Positions 45,601 through 58,210 are shown, counted from the stretch's first letter. The stretch is DNA of 64,000 nt from Paramyrothecium sp. XJ0827 (GCA_020881915.1 JAJFPB010000007.1:124001-188000), one strand, 5' to 3'. Made by a program: numbers and translations. Notes: generated from the letters alone by a model not told the origin.

Positions 45601-46430
45601 AAGTGCCTGCCCGCCAGCGTGATGTTTCTGACAGCTAACTTAGCCACCGACATGGGCAGCGTCTCGGGAATGTTCAGGTCGATTCCGATCCCCCAAGCGA
45701 TGATTAAAGCTGAAAGGTCTTGAACACATGGTCCCTCAAGGTTTGTGGCGCGCGAGGGTGCAATTCGTATCCCTCGCGCGGCCCGTTCACGCCCTGGGGG
45801 CCCTTGCTCACAGTTCCCACGAATGGCTCCTGAACAAAGGTGAGTGTGGCTGAGAGGCTATTGATGAAGTCTTTTGGGGAATCTGTAAGCTTTCCTCCGG
45901 ACATTTCAGCACTGGCCAGGAGCGGGTGGCCTAGGTCAGCCCAGGAGCGGTGCAGGATGCCAGCAAGGGGTAATGTGAGCGGTCCGCCGCGCCTCATGGT
46001 GCTGGGGGATGGCACAGTGTCGTAGAACTGATTCACCGCGGCTTCATAGCTGGGGAGAGTATATGATGGACGATAGCATATGTTCTTGGGGTCTACTTTT
46101 ATAGCCTCTCGTATTTTTCCTTCGAGTTGTAGTTGGACCCAATCGGCATCGATGGCTATAACGAGCATGTTGTTCCTGTTGGGAGCCCTGGGTTTAGAGG
46201 AGAAGGGAAATGCCTGTTCACTGAGGAGAGAATGTACCCTTGCTGAAATTCCAAGCACATGTCGGCCAAGCCTAAGAAGATTTATCTGTTCAGCAAACTG
46301 ACCATTTCCGGCTTGAGTTGCTTCTTGAGGTGAGCAAGAGCTGCCTCCACCCTACCCCAGCCTAGATTGTACTTTGAGTCATTCTTGAGGTGGTCGATTA
46401 GGAGCTATTGTGGCGTGACGCCACTAGGGC
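45601..46430 (-). pseudogene. Broken unidentified gene
   Basis: Three coding-like minus segments follow one another in different frames. About 46415-46290 encodes KYNLGWGRVEAALAHLKKQ. 46330-45704 encodes the main part with MLVIAIDADWVQLQ and LTFVQEPFVGTVSKGP. About 45721-45601 encodes WGIGIDLNIPETLPMSVAKL and a stop. Frame changes near 46275 and 45722 have no splice sites, so two indels are likely. The family is not recognised. It lies just upstream of the micro-exon gene on the same strand. Confidence 0.4.
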
Positions 46431-47701
46431 TTGCTGGCCTGAGGGACAACGACCTTGAAACGGGCGCGGAAAAGAAAGACTGGGCAAGCCGAGACGAATT
46501 CAAGGCCTGGGCACGGGAAACCCCCCCTAACGAGTATCAGATCGCTCAGCACCTTTATGACCCAGTTGCTTATATCCTCCAGCACGATTACAATATTCCA
46601 GAGCCCCATTGTACCTGCATTCACGTCCATGAAGGTTCCACAAGTCACTGCATATGTGATTAATGAAGCTAAATGATAGCTTTGTGGGTACATGGATGTG
46701 AACATCACTGCCCAAGTATATGTTGGCAATTCTTTCTACCTTCAGGTCTCTTATAGTTTAGTTATCGTTATAGTCACTCTTTTATCTTTTTTTTCAGGTA
46801 TTGACCACAAATTGAATATGTTCTGAGCTACCAACAATTCCATTTCATATAGCTGAAGGGAGAGTAAAATAGCGGAGACGAGCAAATATACCTTGATACC
46901 AACTCAAATATCAGAAACAAAGAACTATGTAATCTCCAACCTAGGTAAGAGGCCTTTGGCAACCCGATATCGAATGACAGCGTTGAGGTGCCCAATAAAA
47001 GAGATGCTCAGAAGACTTGGGACGGGGGACTAGGGGTAACATGGAACAAGGTTACCAGCTCTTGAACAAATGGGCTATTCTGGAGTACCACCTCATAGCC
47101 CCTGAATTGGTTGACGTGCAGATAGTCTCATCTTACGATTTGGGGTTTGGCACGCGTGTTATCGAGTGCCGGGACAAGGGTCATATGCCAGCTTAAAGTA
47201 GTCCGCATCTCTATCACTAAGGCTCCGTATTCAACTCGTGTTCAGCCATCAGTGATGTATAGTGTCTTTGCGGGTCATTTTAGCTACGGATTTTTGCCTA
47301 ATATCTTCAATTAGTCCACAGACATGGTTACAAGGACGGCATGTGGCGATAAGGGGCCGTTCAATATCTACGAACGCTTAGTTGTGTAGAGTTGCAAGTC
47401 GTATTGAGGCTGTCACTAATTATCAAGCAGGGGCTAATGGCACAGATGTATGCGGCATTGTGCTGATCGAGGAGATCCAACCTTAACATTGATAGGCAGA
47501 GGATTGTAGAATTATGTGCTGTTTTCAGAGGTCTGGAAAGTTTCGATAGATATAAAAAGCTCTCTTTGTTGTGATTTTGTATTGCCATCGCAAGGCTTAT
47601 CAGTTGGTAGTTTATGGACGGCGAGAGGGAACTTGCACCCAAGTTTGTCAAATGTCAGGCCCTCAAACTCCTCCAAGGACAGCGCGCTCTGGGTAGTGCT
47701 A
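46431..47701. other. Spacer, no firm gene
   Basis: Overlapping opposite frames at 46367-46729 look partly coding, but neither has a domain or start context that decides the strand. The rest shows nothing. Confidence 0.3.
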
Positions 47702-49587
47702 CTATAGCTGCGACCCAATCACATTCTCCAGATCTCGAAGGACCTCCTTGGCAGCTCGCTCACCACTCCTGACAGCACCCTCCATGTACCCCTTCCATTC
47801 TGCTGCAGTCTCGGTACCTGCGAAATGTAGATTCCCCAGGGGTTGCCTCAACGACCCGGAATCAAGCGAGTCAAGCGCACCTGGCGGGAGACTGGCGCAT
47901 GGGCATCCACCACCAGTCCACTGATCTTGCGACCAGTCATGAGAGATCATCTCTACAAATTCCTGGCTGACCTTACTCTCATCTTGAAAGACAGATACGA
48001 GCTGATAAATGAGCCTCTCCTTCTGTTCTTCCTGCGGTAGAGAGACCCACTCTTCAGCCAGACGACCGACCATGAAGCAAGTCAGTGCGTGCTTGTCATC
48101 GGAAGGGCTGCTTGTGTCTCTAATGACACTAGCTGGACCAACGAAGGACTGTACCAGACCACAAAAACCCTTATCTACCCAGAATGGGGTCTTGAAAATC
48201 ACAATCGCCTTGACATACGTGCCGTAACCTGCAGCTGATGACCATGCTTGCTTCACTGGGTGTAGCCTAGGCTGGAAGTTGATATGAGCCAGGGCCGGGC
48301 TGGGTACTGTAGTAATCACTTTTCGAGCCAGAAACTTTGAGCCGTCAGCCCCGTCCACCTTGACGAAGTTGGGGCCATCCTGGAGGACATCCGTTGCAGG
48401 GCAGTTGAGCCGGATACTGCCTGAAGGGAGCTCAGCGGCCATTCTCTTGGCAACTGCTTGTGTTCCATAACGAAGGCGGAGGTGTTGGCCGCCACCCTTT
48501 CTGTCGGATCGCATGTTTAGTAAGCCCCCGCCTGACTTGCAATAGTTGAGGAAGTATAGTGCTGAAATCTCTGAAGGCTCAACACCAAGCATTGCGCGCG
48601 TCCAGACAGAAGCTGTGGCTATGCTAGTTTCGCAGGCGTTAAGTGACCGGAGATATGCTTCGAAGGTCAGGCTGTCGAGGATTTTGTTTTGAGGCCGTGC
48701 CGTATCCAACGCTTGGCAGTCGGCTTCGCACGTGTCACGAATTCGAGCCACGTCTTCCGCTGTAGCTGGATCGAACTAACGAGCTTGGTCAGCACTGTCG
48801 TAATTAATTAATTCGAGGCCGGGCTTACCTTGGGTAGTTCTCCGTAGGGGAATTGAGAAACGAGTCCTTCCTGGTCTTGAAGAATGCAGTTGCCGTTGGT
48901 GTTCTGCTCGATAAGCTCAAGTCCGTACCGCCTCACCAGGCCGATCATCTTGGTCTGGTTGACATCATTGATCCATGCCGCGCCAAACTCGACTGTACCT
49001 TTACCATCTGACGTGGGCTGAGACCACAGCCTCCCACCCACGCGATCGCGAGCTTCAAGGACTACGCACGATGAACCCCCACGGAGCACCTCGTGCGCTG
49101 CGGAGAGACCAGCCAGCCCTGAACCGATGATGACCACATCGACTGTTTTGTAGCTTGTTTCGCCTTTCAAGACGCGAGGCACAGACTGTCGCTTTTCCTG
49201 GTAGGCTATGACTGCATCCACCTCGAAGAGCCAGCCCGGGACAGCCAGCTGTGTCACAGGAACCAGTGTGATTGCTGGTCGATGACCCCGCAAGAAGCGT
49301 TGCACAAGTCTGGTGTGTTTTCTATGGGCGGGATCGTAGTTGACGATGTACAGTGTCAGCTTCGCAATGTCATTAATGGTCGCACCGGCTGCGACAATGA
49401 CTTTGCGGAGATTGAACAGTGCTAGGTGGATCTGGGACTCATAGTCGGCTGGTACATGACCATCCTTGGTGGCACCGACTTGTCCTGAGACGTGAACGAC
49501 GCCAGAGCCGCTATGTGTAACTGTGGCTGGCGCAAAGTAGGCTTTTCCAGTATTGTGCAAGTCTAGCGTCTCAACAAGGGGGGCCAT
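47702..49587 (-). CDS. RidA/YjgF domain fused to flavin amine oxidase
   Basis: A two-domain enzyme. Residues of about 1-130 are a RidA-type imine/enamine deaminase domain (VHVSGQVGA, AAGATINDIAKLTLYIV, VPGWLFEVDAVIA). From about residue 148 a monoamine-oxidase-type FAD domain follows (VVIIGSGLAGLSAAHEV dinucleotide fold, EARDRVGGR, C-terminal LHFAGTETAAEWKGYMEGA). One intron, 48776-48828, joins GELPK to FDPATAE in phase 0. ATG at 49587; an upstream GTG is ignored. The oxidase turns an amine into an imine plus H2O2, and RidA speeds hydrolysis of the imine to carbonyl and ammonia, so the fusion is chemically sensible (inference). Neighbours: the divergent aldehyde dehydrogenase would oxidise the resulting aldehyde. 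About 610 residues, intact. Confidence 0.92.
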
Positions 49588-50195
49588 CGTGTCCACTGTG
49601 TTGCCCGACCAAGGATTGCTGTAGGGAATCGTGTACGGGAGAGTTTGTCAAAGGACACAAAGAACAAACTTCAATGTCACAAGGGAATTCGGTCATCGGT
49701 TAATGGGAATGACACGAATTTCAATATTCATCCCTTATCTATGACTTACATATCATTATCGCGTGTGCTCTGATGCTCTGACTTGAATGCTTTCTCAAGT
49801 GTGACAGGCTCACGCCATTCCCGATGCGCCGATTGAGGCCCACTTCTGATGGGAACAGAGAAGGGAAGGTCTTAGCGATAGGTGCGGAGAAGCTGGTGGA
49901 GAAGGTCCGTTCCATAAGCTACTACTGAGCTCGAAGAGGATCACCCGAGTCCGTTTACCCTAGATTGGGGAAGAGCTGGCGATAGTATGAGTTGGCTCAC
50001 TGGTTTCTTTTGTATACGTACGCTGTACACTGGAGCACAATTGGAGTGTTTGAGTGAGTGAGGTGTCAACAAGATTTGCATTTCTGCGACAATATCTAAG
50101 CGTGCTTCTGACAGCTTTCTCTGCTCGCAATTCTATCGTTTTCTTCCCGATCACAAGTCGAAAAGAAACCTCCACCTTTTGCCTTCTATTTCATC
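49588..50195. promoter_or_regulatory. Divergent promoter between RidA-MAO and ALDH
   Basis: 608 bp between head-to-head genes whose products plausibly act in sequence, so shared control is likely. No operator can be named. Confidence 0.45.
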
Positions 50196-51914
50196 ATGGC
50201 GAAAAATCGTAGTCTGAAAGAGTCATCGTTACTCATCGGCAAGAATTTGATTGACGGAAATTGGATTGATTCACTTTCGGGGAAGCGGTTCAATGTCTAC
50301 GGTACGTGAACTAGACGGCAATACTACATTGACATTATCTAACATACTTATTACTTCTAGATCCGGCAACTGATCAATTGATTGGCTCGTGTCCTGAGTC
50401 AGATGAACAGGACGCCCTACAAGCCATCAACGCAGCAGCGAAAGCTTTTCCGGCTTGGCGAAGCCACACTGGCCGCGAGCGGTCCCGAGTATTGCGACGC
50501 TGGTATGAACTCATCTTGGAGAATCGCGAGGACCTTGCGACTTTGATCAGCTGGGAGAATGGGAAGGCCCAGGCTGATGCGATGGGCGAGGTGGCATTTG
50601 CGGCCAGTTTTCTGGAATGGTTCGCGGAAGAAGCATCGCGAACATACGGAGATACAATTCCTCACAGCTCCCCTGGCTTCCGCGTAGCCGTTGTGAAGGA
50701 ACCTGTTGGAGTGTGCGGTCTCATTACGCCGTAGGTGATGATTTGAAACTGATCGTATCCTTAAGCTAACGCAATGCCTTCTATAGCTGGAACTTCCCTG
50801 GGGCGATGGTCACCCGCAAGCTCGGCCCAGCTCTGGCTGCGGGCTGCACAGTCGTAGTCAAGACAGCAGGCGAAACACCGTTCACAGCAAACGCTTTGGC
50901 ATATCTTGCGGAGAAGGCAGGCGTGCCTAGAGGTGTAATTAACATTGTGACTGCACTGGAAAACACGCCCCAGATTGGCCAGTTCCTTTGCTCATCTCCA
51001 ATTGTCCGCAAGATCTCATTTACTGGATCGACCAGGGTTGGTCGTCTCCTCATGAATCAGTCCAGTAACACAGTGAAGAAGTTGAGTCTTGAACTTGGCG
51101 GTAACGCACCGTTCATTGTGTTCAACGATGCAGACATTGACCTAGCCGTCAAAGGCGCCACCATTGCCAAGTTCAAGGTCACCGGACAAACGTGTGTCTG
51201 CGCAAACCGGATATATGTCCACAGCGACGTATACGACGAGTTCGTCCAAAAAATGGCTGCCACCGTGTCGACGTTCAAAGTTGGCAATGCAGCCAACAGC
51301 GCTGTCACACACGGACCTTTGATTAGTGAAAAGGCTGCGACGAGAGTCAGTGAGTTGGTCGAGGATGCAGTCCGCAAGGGCGCCAAAGTGATTGTCGGTG
51401 GGAAGAAAATTCCAGAGCTAGGTAGGCTCGACTGGCATAGTGAGATGGTGTATATGAGTAGCTGACAATGACCAGGCCCAAGCTTTTACGAACCAACGAT
51501 CTTGACTGATATTCGCAATGACATGAACATTGTCAATGAGGAAATCTTTGGCCCTGTGGCTGCGATTCAAAGATTTGAATCCGAAGATGAAGTCATCGAT
51601 GCCGCCAATGACTGCGAGTACGGTCTTGCATCGTACTTGTATACCGAGAACTTCGGGCGAGTTGCCCGTGTAACAGAGACTCTGCATTCTGGCATGGTCG
51701 CGGTAAACACGGGTGTCATATCTGACGCAGCTTCTCCGTAAGTGCCACGATCGAATCTCGAATGCAATGATATGGTGTTGACTTTTACAGCTTCGGCGGC
51801 ATCAATCAATCTGGAATTGGACGAGAGGGAAGTAAGTATGGGTTGGATGATTATATGCAAACCAAGACGGTTGTAATGGGAAATATCAATGTGGTTCACC
51901 GGGCGTTGCTTTGA
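50196..51914 (+). CDS. Aldehyde dehydrogenase, succinate-semialdehyde dehydrogenase type
   Basis: An NAD(P)-dependent aldehyde oxidation enzyme of the SSADH/GabD clade, which converts succinate semialdehyde (end of GABA breakdown) to succinate. Five exons: 50196-50301, 50361-50730, 50787-51421, 51476-51737 and 51791-51914. Introns are 53-59 nt and all junctions restore conserved words ([17 protein letters not shown]). Active site: ELGGNAPF (Glu), GQTCVCANR (catalytic Cys, SSADH signature), EEIFGPV and the C-terminal [16 protein letters not shown]. About 498 residues, complete, no targeting peptide obvious. The SSADH assignment rests on motif similarity; related semialdehydes are possible substrates. 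Confidence 0.9.
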
Positions 51915-52866
51915 GAAGACTACTAGAAATTGAAGGTCAAATAGTATGATAACACAAGACGTTTGCATGCAGAAGAGTTGTCCCACCAACGAAACCATTT
52001 TACCGGTTACTGCCATTGAAATACTCAAAACACCAGGATCAAAACCCGTGATACGTGAGACATAAACTTTTGGGCCTTAAACCCGTAATGCAGACCATCT
52101 CACAGGAACTAGGTGACCAACAGACCTTGATGGCTCTTAGCATCCCTTAGCGCCTCAGAATGTTACCTGCCAACACAGACGCACGGTATTTCCGGTGACC
52201 AAAGCCTGCTGTCATCCAAGCCGCGCCATTGAGCCCGCAATGTAGCCTAAATGCTCAATGTTTGTTCGTAGGAAAGGGATAAATGCTTTTGCCCCATTAT
52301 CGCTCAATCGCCTCGCTCGGATATACTCAAATAGATACTGGGAATTCGCTCTTTGATCTGAAGAACGGCCCGCTGGGAGGCAATCCATAGCGAACAAGCC
52401 CTGAGGCCAAAGCGCCTCGTAATATCCACTTCCCTATCTTATCTTTGAAAGGTTGCCAAAAGGCTTCTGATACGAGCCAGTGTCTTATCACCAATGACGT
52501 CCCGCTCTTTTGCAATACCAATCACAGTTAATTGTGCCGAAGCCTTGATTGTAGCTGCTCCGACAACGGCGACTAGCGGTCATGGTCCGGCTTCGCAGCG
52601 CGCACCAGGGGTACTGGGCTCACTGCAATACCTGACCGACACAGCAATTGCATGCGAGTGTTTGTCGAAACGGCCTTGAATTGATGGAATGATCGTACGT
52701 TCGAAATTAAGCTATTGTAAATGAGACCACTTATAGCATGACTGGTTGTACTTATTCGGTTGTGCTATTCTCTTGTTAGGGGGCGAGTTCGCCTTGATTG
52801 AAGTGCAGAGACATCGTTTTGTACGATTCAGGTATCAACCGCGTCATCGAGCCTTGAGCAGTCGAA
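51915..52866. other. Spacer, no recognised gene
   Basis: About 950 bp with short frames only. The promoter of the FMN oxidase lies at the right end. Confidence 0.4.
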
Positions 52867-54154
52867 ATGAATCCTCTTACTTTGCGGGAGATTGAGGCTG
52901 CAGCCAAGGACAAGCTTCCGAAGCACATTTACGACTTCTACGCGGATGGGTCAGACGAGCAGCAAGCTCTTGCTAGAAATCGAAATGCCTTTGCTAGGTA
53001 CAGCCAGCTGTGTTCGAAGCTTGAGAACCAATCACTAACGTCTTGTAAAGGCTTTACATTCGGCCTCGCGTCATGGTCAACGTCTCCCAAGTGGACACAT
53101 CCACTACCATCTTTGGCTCTCCTACCCCATTGCCGATTGGCATCGCACCCAGCGCCATGCAGAGGCTTGCTGGCGGCGATGGCGAAATTGATGTGGCCAA
53201 GGCTGCTGCAGCCATGAACCTCAACCTGACGCTGTCCTCGCAGTCGACTACTTCGTTGGAGGATGTGATGTTGGTAAAAAAGGACATTCAGAAAGGCACT
53301 TCTTCGCCTCCGCTCTGGATGCAAATTTATCTACATGAGGATATGCAAAAAAGTGTGCCATTGATTAAGCGGGCACAAGGTACGATCCCACAGATGCGAT
53401 AATTGCTAGCATCTGCTAATGTGACATGCACACGCCAACAGCTGCCGGATACCAGGCCTTGGTGGTGACAGTAGATACGCCTGTCTTGGGAAATCGATTA
53501 GGAGAACGGAAAACACCAGTGGTTCTGCCACGTGGTATGAGTATTCCCAACATAAATCAGACTGTGCAGACTGGTAAACCGCAACCGAGCATCAATAGGC
53601 AGCTCATGAACGTCCGGTCCGCAGCCGAGGCACAGGCTCTCCGCGCAGAGTTCGGAACCTCCATGCATAGTTCAAGCCTCACATGGACGGATACGATCAA
53701 ATTTCTGCGTGAAGTGTCTGACATGAAAATTATTTTGAAGGGAATCATGACCGGAGAGGATGCTGCGCTTGCAGTTGAGCATGGGGTGGATGCAATCATC
53801 GTATCTAACCATGGCGGTCGGCAACTGGACGACGCCTGTTCCACCATCGAGGCGTTGCCCGAAATCGTCGCTGCCGTACATGGTGCCATACCTGTCCTTC
53901 TGGATGGTGGCATACGCACTGGCTCAGACGTATTCAAGGCGTTGGCCCTGGGTGCTGACTTTGTGCTGGTGGGACGCCCAGCTCTCTGGGGTCTCGCTTA
54001 TGACGGTCGAGAGGGTGTTGAGGCGGTGATGAATATTCTGGAGCGTGAGCTCAGCAGAACAATGGCGCTTGCTGGTGTGACGAGCTTGAAGTCCTTATCC
54101 AGGGATAATCTAGGCGTTTCTTCTCCGACAGGATTTGGAATAGCAAAGCTTTAG
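52867..54154 (+). CDS. FMN-dependent 2-hydroxyacid oxidase/dehydrogenase
   Basis: A TIM-barrel flavoenzyme of the glycolate oxidase/lactate oxidase family, oxidising an L-2-hydroxyacid to a 2-oxoacid. Exons 52867-52997, 53051-53379 and 53442-54154; introns are 53 and 62 nt. Motifs: HIYDFYADGSDEQ at the N-terminus, IGIAPSAMQRLA, LWMQIYLH, ALVVTVDTPVLGNR, ILKGI (FMN-contact Lys), VSNHGGRQLDD (catalytic His/Arg) and LLDGGIRTGSDVFKALALGA (phosphate site). About 390 residues with no cytochrome b5 domain, so oxidase-like rather than cytochrome b2. Likely cytosolic or peroxisomal; the C-terminal AKL is close to a PTS1 tripeptide. Confidence 0.9.
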
Positions 54155-54454
54155 ATACTTAGTGAATGTGTACGTCACTATGCCTTAATAATCAATATTA
54201 TATTGATAGGTTAATTGGAAATTTTCGAAACCCATTAACCGTTTTCAAGTTTTCTTCAAGCGAACGAATATGAACAATACGATATACAGATTCCTGTTCC
54301 TCAGTGCACATGTGCACACACCGCAATGACGCCATATACTCATCACAATAGTCATAGGTGAGAGGTGAAATTGTTTCTAAAGCTCATCTACCAGAATAAG
54401 TCTGTCCACGAAACCCAAGTTGCACTATACATCATAAATCAACTAGAATTTTCA

Positions 54455-55452
54455 TTAGATACCCTTGCTTAGTTCACCTCGCGACTTCCACACCTCATAC
54501 TCAAAGTCGGGTTGAAATTCGGCATATAGTGTTTCCTATCAGGGAGTCAGCCACATCAAACTTGAAATAACTCCGCAGGTGACATACCGGGTCGGCGTTC
54601 ACTTTCGCAGTATACTGTGCCTCATCGTCGCCAATGAACTTTTTCTCCAGCCTTGCACTCTCGACCAAGAGCTGGACTTCGCAAGACCGCTCCGCAAGGG
54701 TGAATAGATACGCAGCCTCGTCCACAGAACTGCCAGCGGTCAAAAGCCCGTGATTCTGCAGAATGGCTACTCGACCTTCCTTGCCGAGCACGGCAGCAAC
54801 TCGTTCTCCTTCCTCCGCTTCGAGGACTACTCCACCGAAAGACTCGTATACGGACTGGATACCAAAGAAGACGCAACTGTCCTGGTTGATGATGTCCAAC
54901 GGCTTGCCGAAGGTAGACCAAGCCTTGCCAGCCACAGAGTGAGCATGACAGGCAGCATTGATATCTGGGCGAGCTTTATGGATAGCGCTATGAATCATAA
55001 AGCCAGCGGAATTGACCGCCACCTTATTGCCACCAATAACTTGGCCTTGTTCATTTATGTGAACCATGTCACTGGCCTTGAGCATACCGAAGTGAACTCC
55101 AAGACTAATCAAGTCAGCTGATTTCAACCTGGGCTAGGCCGGGCAGTAGTACGTACGGGTTGATCCAGAACGTATTAGGGTCTATGGGATCGCGCACGCT
55201 AATGTGTCCAGCAGTTCCCTCTGTGAATCCTTTGCGAGCAAAAACTCTGAACGCACCAGCCATGTGCTCCAACTGCCATTGACGTTGCTTGTACGGGTCG
55301 TCAAACTTGGGCATGGGGGTAACTGGATAGCCGCCTGTACCACAGGCATCGAGAGTAGAAGTGGAAGCATTGGCTTCTGGACCTGTGGGAACGTCCGCAC
55401 TGGTTGCCCGAAGGGAGATCGTCTCCAAGGGAGCAGTGACAGTTGATGACAT
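54455..55452 (-). CDS. Class II aldolase/adducin-domain protein
   Basis: A zinc-dependent aldolase-fold enzyme (L-fuculose-phosphate aldolase superfamily), which in fungi often cleaves or decarboxylates hydroxy/keto acids in catabolic clusters. Exons 55452-55157, 55104-54588 and 54535-54455; two 52-nt introns with GTACGT and GTATGT donors. Ligand region: GHISVRDP, ACHAHSVAGKAWS (His pair) and ILQNHGLLTAG (third His). The last exon adds LYAEFQPDFEYEVWKSRGE. The frame would also run on past 54588 to a nearby stop if the last intron were retained. About 297 residues. Convergent with the FMN oxidase, divergent from the regulator. Confidence 0.88.
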
Positions 55453-55998
55453 GGTGAAAAGTGAGTTTTGTTGCCTTGAAGCGATTAACGGCAGTGAGGA
55501 TTGAGTAGCAGAGTGTGTTCTCGTTCAAGCGTCGCATATATGTGTTGCTTCTCCATTGAGTATTGCCACGACCCACAGAAAGGAAGCAATTGTTATGAAC
55601 ATGAGCTTAGTCATTACAACATGAACCTATTCAATTGATTTAGGACGGCCGTACTTTTACAGTCTATTCAAGAAGGAAAGGTAGGCGACATCAGGGATTA
55701 GGCTAATGCTGGGGTCTACGATAAGACCATGTGGGACCTGGCTCCAAGTTAGTGGAGATTAGAGCTAAATAAATGGGAACTGAAGATAAGGATGTGGGAA
55801 TCAAGAATTCCACTTTATCTCTTAGTTGTGTCTCACTTATCTTGTCGCTTCCGACTTCCTTCTGTCTACACACTGTCAGCGCATCGACGAGACGACTCTG
55901 CTTTATCCAACAAACCCTCCAATTGCCCTGCTTGGCCCCCGGATGACATAGGAGAGACCGAGATATCGCACCGTCGATCAAGGGCCCTCTGAGGAGTA
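55453..55998. promoter_or_regulatory. Divergent promoter between aldolase and Zn2Cys6 regulator
   Basis: 546 bp. ACGGCCGT at 55645-55652 contains inverted CGG half-sites without spacer, the kind of triplet bound by Zn2Cys6 proteins. The same octamer occurs at 63288-63295 upstream of the amidase. Confidence 0.3.
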
Positions 55999-58210
55999 AT
56001 GGCCACCAGGCCGCCCCCGGCTGTTGGTGGACCCCGAAAACACCGTAAGACATTCACAGGCTGTTGGACATGCCGCTCTCGTAAAGTCAAGTGTGACGAG
56101 GCGAAGCCAGTTTGTTTGCAGTGCAGCTCGAAGGGTCTTTACTGCCAGGGCTATTTCGTGCGGCTCCAGTGGATGCCATTAGATCAGAGCATGAGCAATC
56201 GCGACGTGCCTCGAATAAAAGTGCAAAGAAGCCTAATCGCTGCAGGTAAGCTAGATAATGAGAGGTCCCAAGTAAGGAACGTCACTGAGCCTTTCGCAGA
56301 ACCTGTTTCTCTAGCTCTAGAACCCTCCGAGATTGATGGCATTCTGGACACTGTTGACGCGTACGAATCGAACCCGTCATCGTGCGCTGCCAACAAGTGT
56401 CTGTTCGTCCACGGCTTTGGTGTATTTGATCCTGGTCCGCAATCAAAACAGAGCTCATGGGATACCCACTTGGCCAACACTGAAGAGACCCATTCTAGCA
56501 GTCCCTGCTCGGATCCAGCGTTTGCGACTGTTGATGAGAGTCACATTGACTTGGATGATTTTTACTCCAGTCCACGCACCGCACCCCTACTTCTAGATCC
56601 TGTGCACCCACATATATTCCCGTCCCTTGATGATGCTTTACTACCAGACGAAATGAGTAACACTGGCGAAATCGGGGAGCTCATTTCCTCGTTGTTCAAT
56701 GTTCCAGACTTGTTTCCACCGCAGTCTCGAGAGCTTGACACCCAGCACGAAGCTACAATACATGCAATTTCACAACGCTCAAGGCGGGCACCTAGTGATG
56801 CAATCGTCAGGAACCCCCCATCGTCATCTCTTCCGGAGCAGGAACAATTCTTGATGCATCATTACAGCCACCGCGCCGTGAATCTCTTTTGCGTCATCGA
56901 CAACAGAAAGAGTCCTTGGAAAACCATTCACCTGCCGCGAGCCGTTCAAAGCATCGGCCAACTAAGCATATCGGGTTCAAGCTCGACCATTCGGAACGCA
57001 CTGAGAAACGCCCTGCTTTCCATAAGCGGGTTCTATCTGTCAAATGATAGCAAAGCCCGTGGATGTGAGGACGAGGCCGTAAAATGGGCTCGAAAGGCAA
57101 CTTTGCTTCGCGGACGGGCAATCGAGCTCCTCAACAACGCTGTCAACAACGACTTCAAGGGCAAGTCAGTCCCAAAGTATAAGGAGTTCCTTGCTACTAT
57201 GCTATCCATGATCACGATCAATGTAAGACACTTCGTGCAATGGTTCGTGCTTCACTGAGCTAATAACCAGTCTCTAGGTCATGTCTGGGGACACCGGCAC
57301 GTGCGGTTTGCATCTAGATGGCGCGCTTCGATTCATGACACAAGCAAGAACGTGGAAGACCAAGTTCTCGTCCAAAGCTCGAGCACTTCATCGCATTTAT
57401 TTCTATCTGCAGGTCATATTTGACAGCACAGCGGTGAATCGACAAGCAATGACCTCGAATGAGTATCAAGCCCCGGTATTTGATGACCCGAAACCATCAT
57501 TGGCATTGCCGTCTTACATTGAAAGCTTGGCTGGTGTAGGCAACTCAGCCACAGATCCAGACGTCCCTGGTTCTCGTCTCGAGATGAGTACCTACGAGTG
57601 CATCTATGGAGTGCCACAGAATTTGCTCTTGCTCCTATCCCAGATCACTAAACTCATCCGGGAGGTCACATCATTCCGGGAAAGAAAAGGAACATCAATG
57701 TTACCCGTGGATCTTACCAGTCGCTGCGATAGCCTAGAACAAACCATCATGGACTGTCCAATCGAGCTAGAGCTTGAAAGATGCTGCCTTGATGATGTGT
57801 CAGCGAGTTCAAATATCATTCGGCAAACAACTTTCGCGTTCCATAACGCCCTCATCATTTACTTTGCACAGAACATCCGACTTCTTAGTTATCGTTATCT
57901 GCAGTCATATGTCCAGACCGTCCTCGAATGCATTGAGGCTATAGAGAAGATCAAGGCCGAGTCCGGCATCCTGGCAGCTCCCTTATACTGGCCGGCCTTT
58001 ATCGCAGCGAGTGAAGCGTTTAGCGACCCCCTGCAGCGTCGATTCAAAAGATGGTATGAAGAAGGCAAGGTGTATGGCATTGAAGCTGTAAGGTCTGGAA
58101 CTAGTGTGCTTTCGGAGGTTTGGGCACGTGGTCCGATAACGAGTGGTGACACCACGAGTCGCTGGCGTACTGTTGTTCAAGACATGGATTCTCATTTGAT
58201 GTTGAGCTAG
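55999..58210 (+). CDS. Zn2Cys6 transcription factor
   Basis: A nuclear regulator. The N-terminal binuclear cluster is GCWTCRSRKVKCDE...C..C......C with the canonical spacing Cx2Cx6Cx6Cx2Cx6C (residues about 22-49). A long acidic, Ser-rich middle follows, and the C-terminal half fits the fungal-specific transcription factor domain 2 (helical, LFCVIDNRKSPW onward). One intron, 57223-57277 (55 nt, GTAAGA...CTAG), joins SMITIN to VMSGDTG. About 718 residues, complete. It sits in the middle of the catabolic genes, so a pathway-specific role is likely. Confidence 0.92.
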
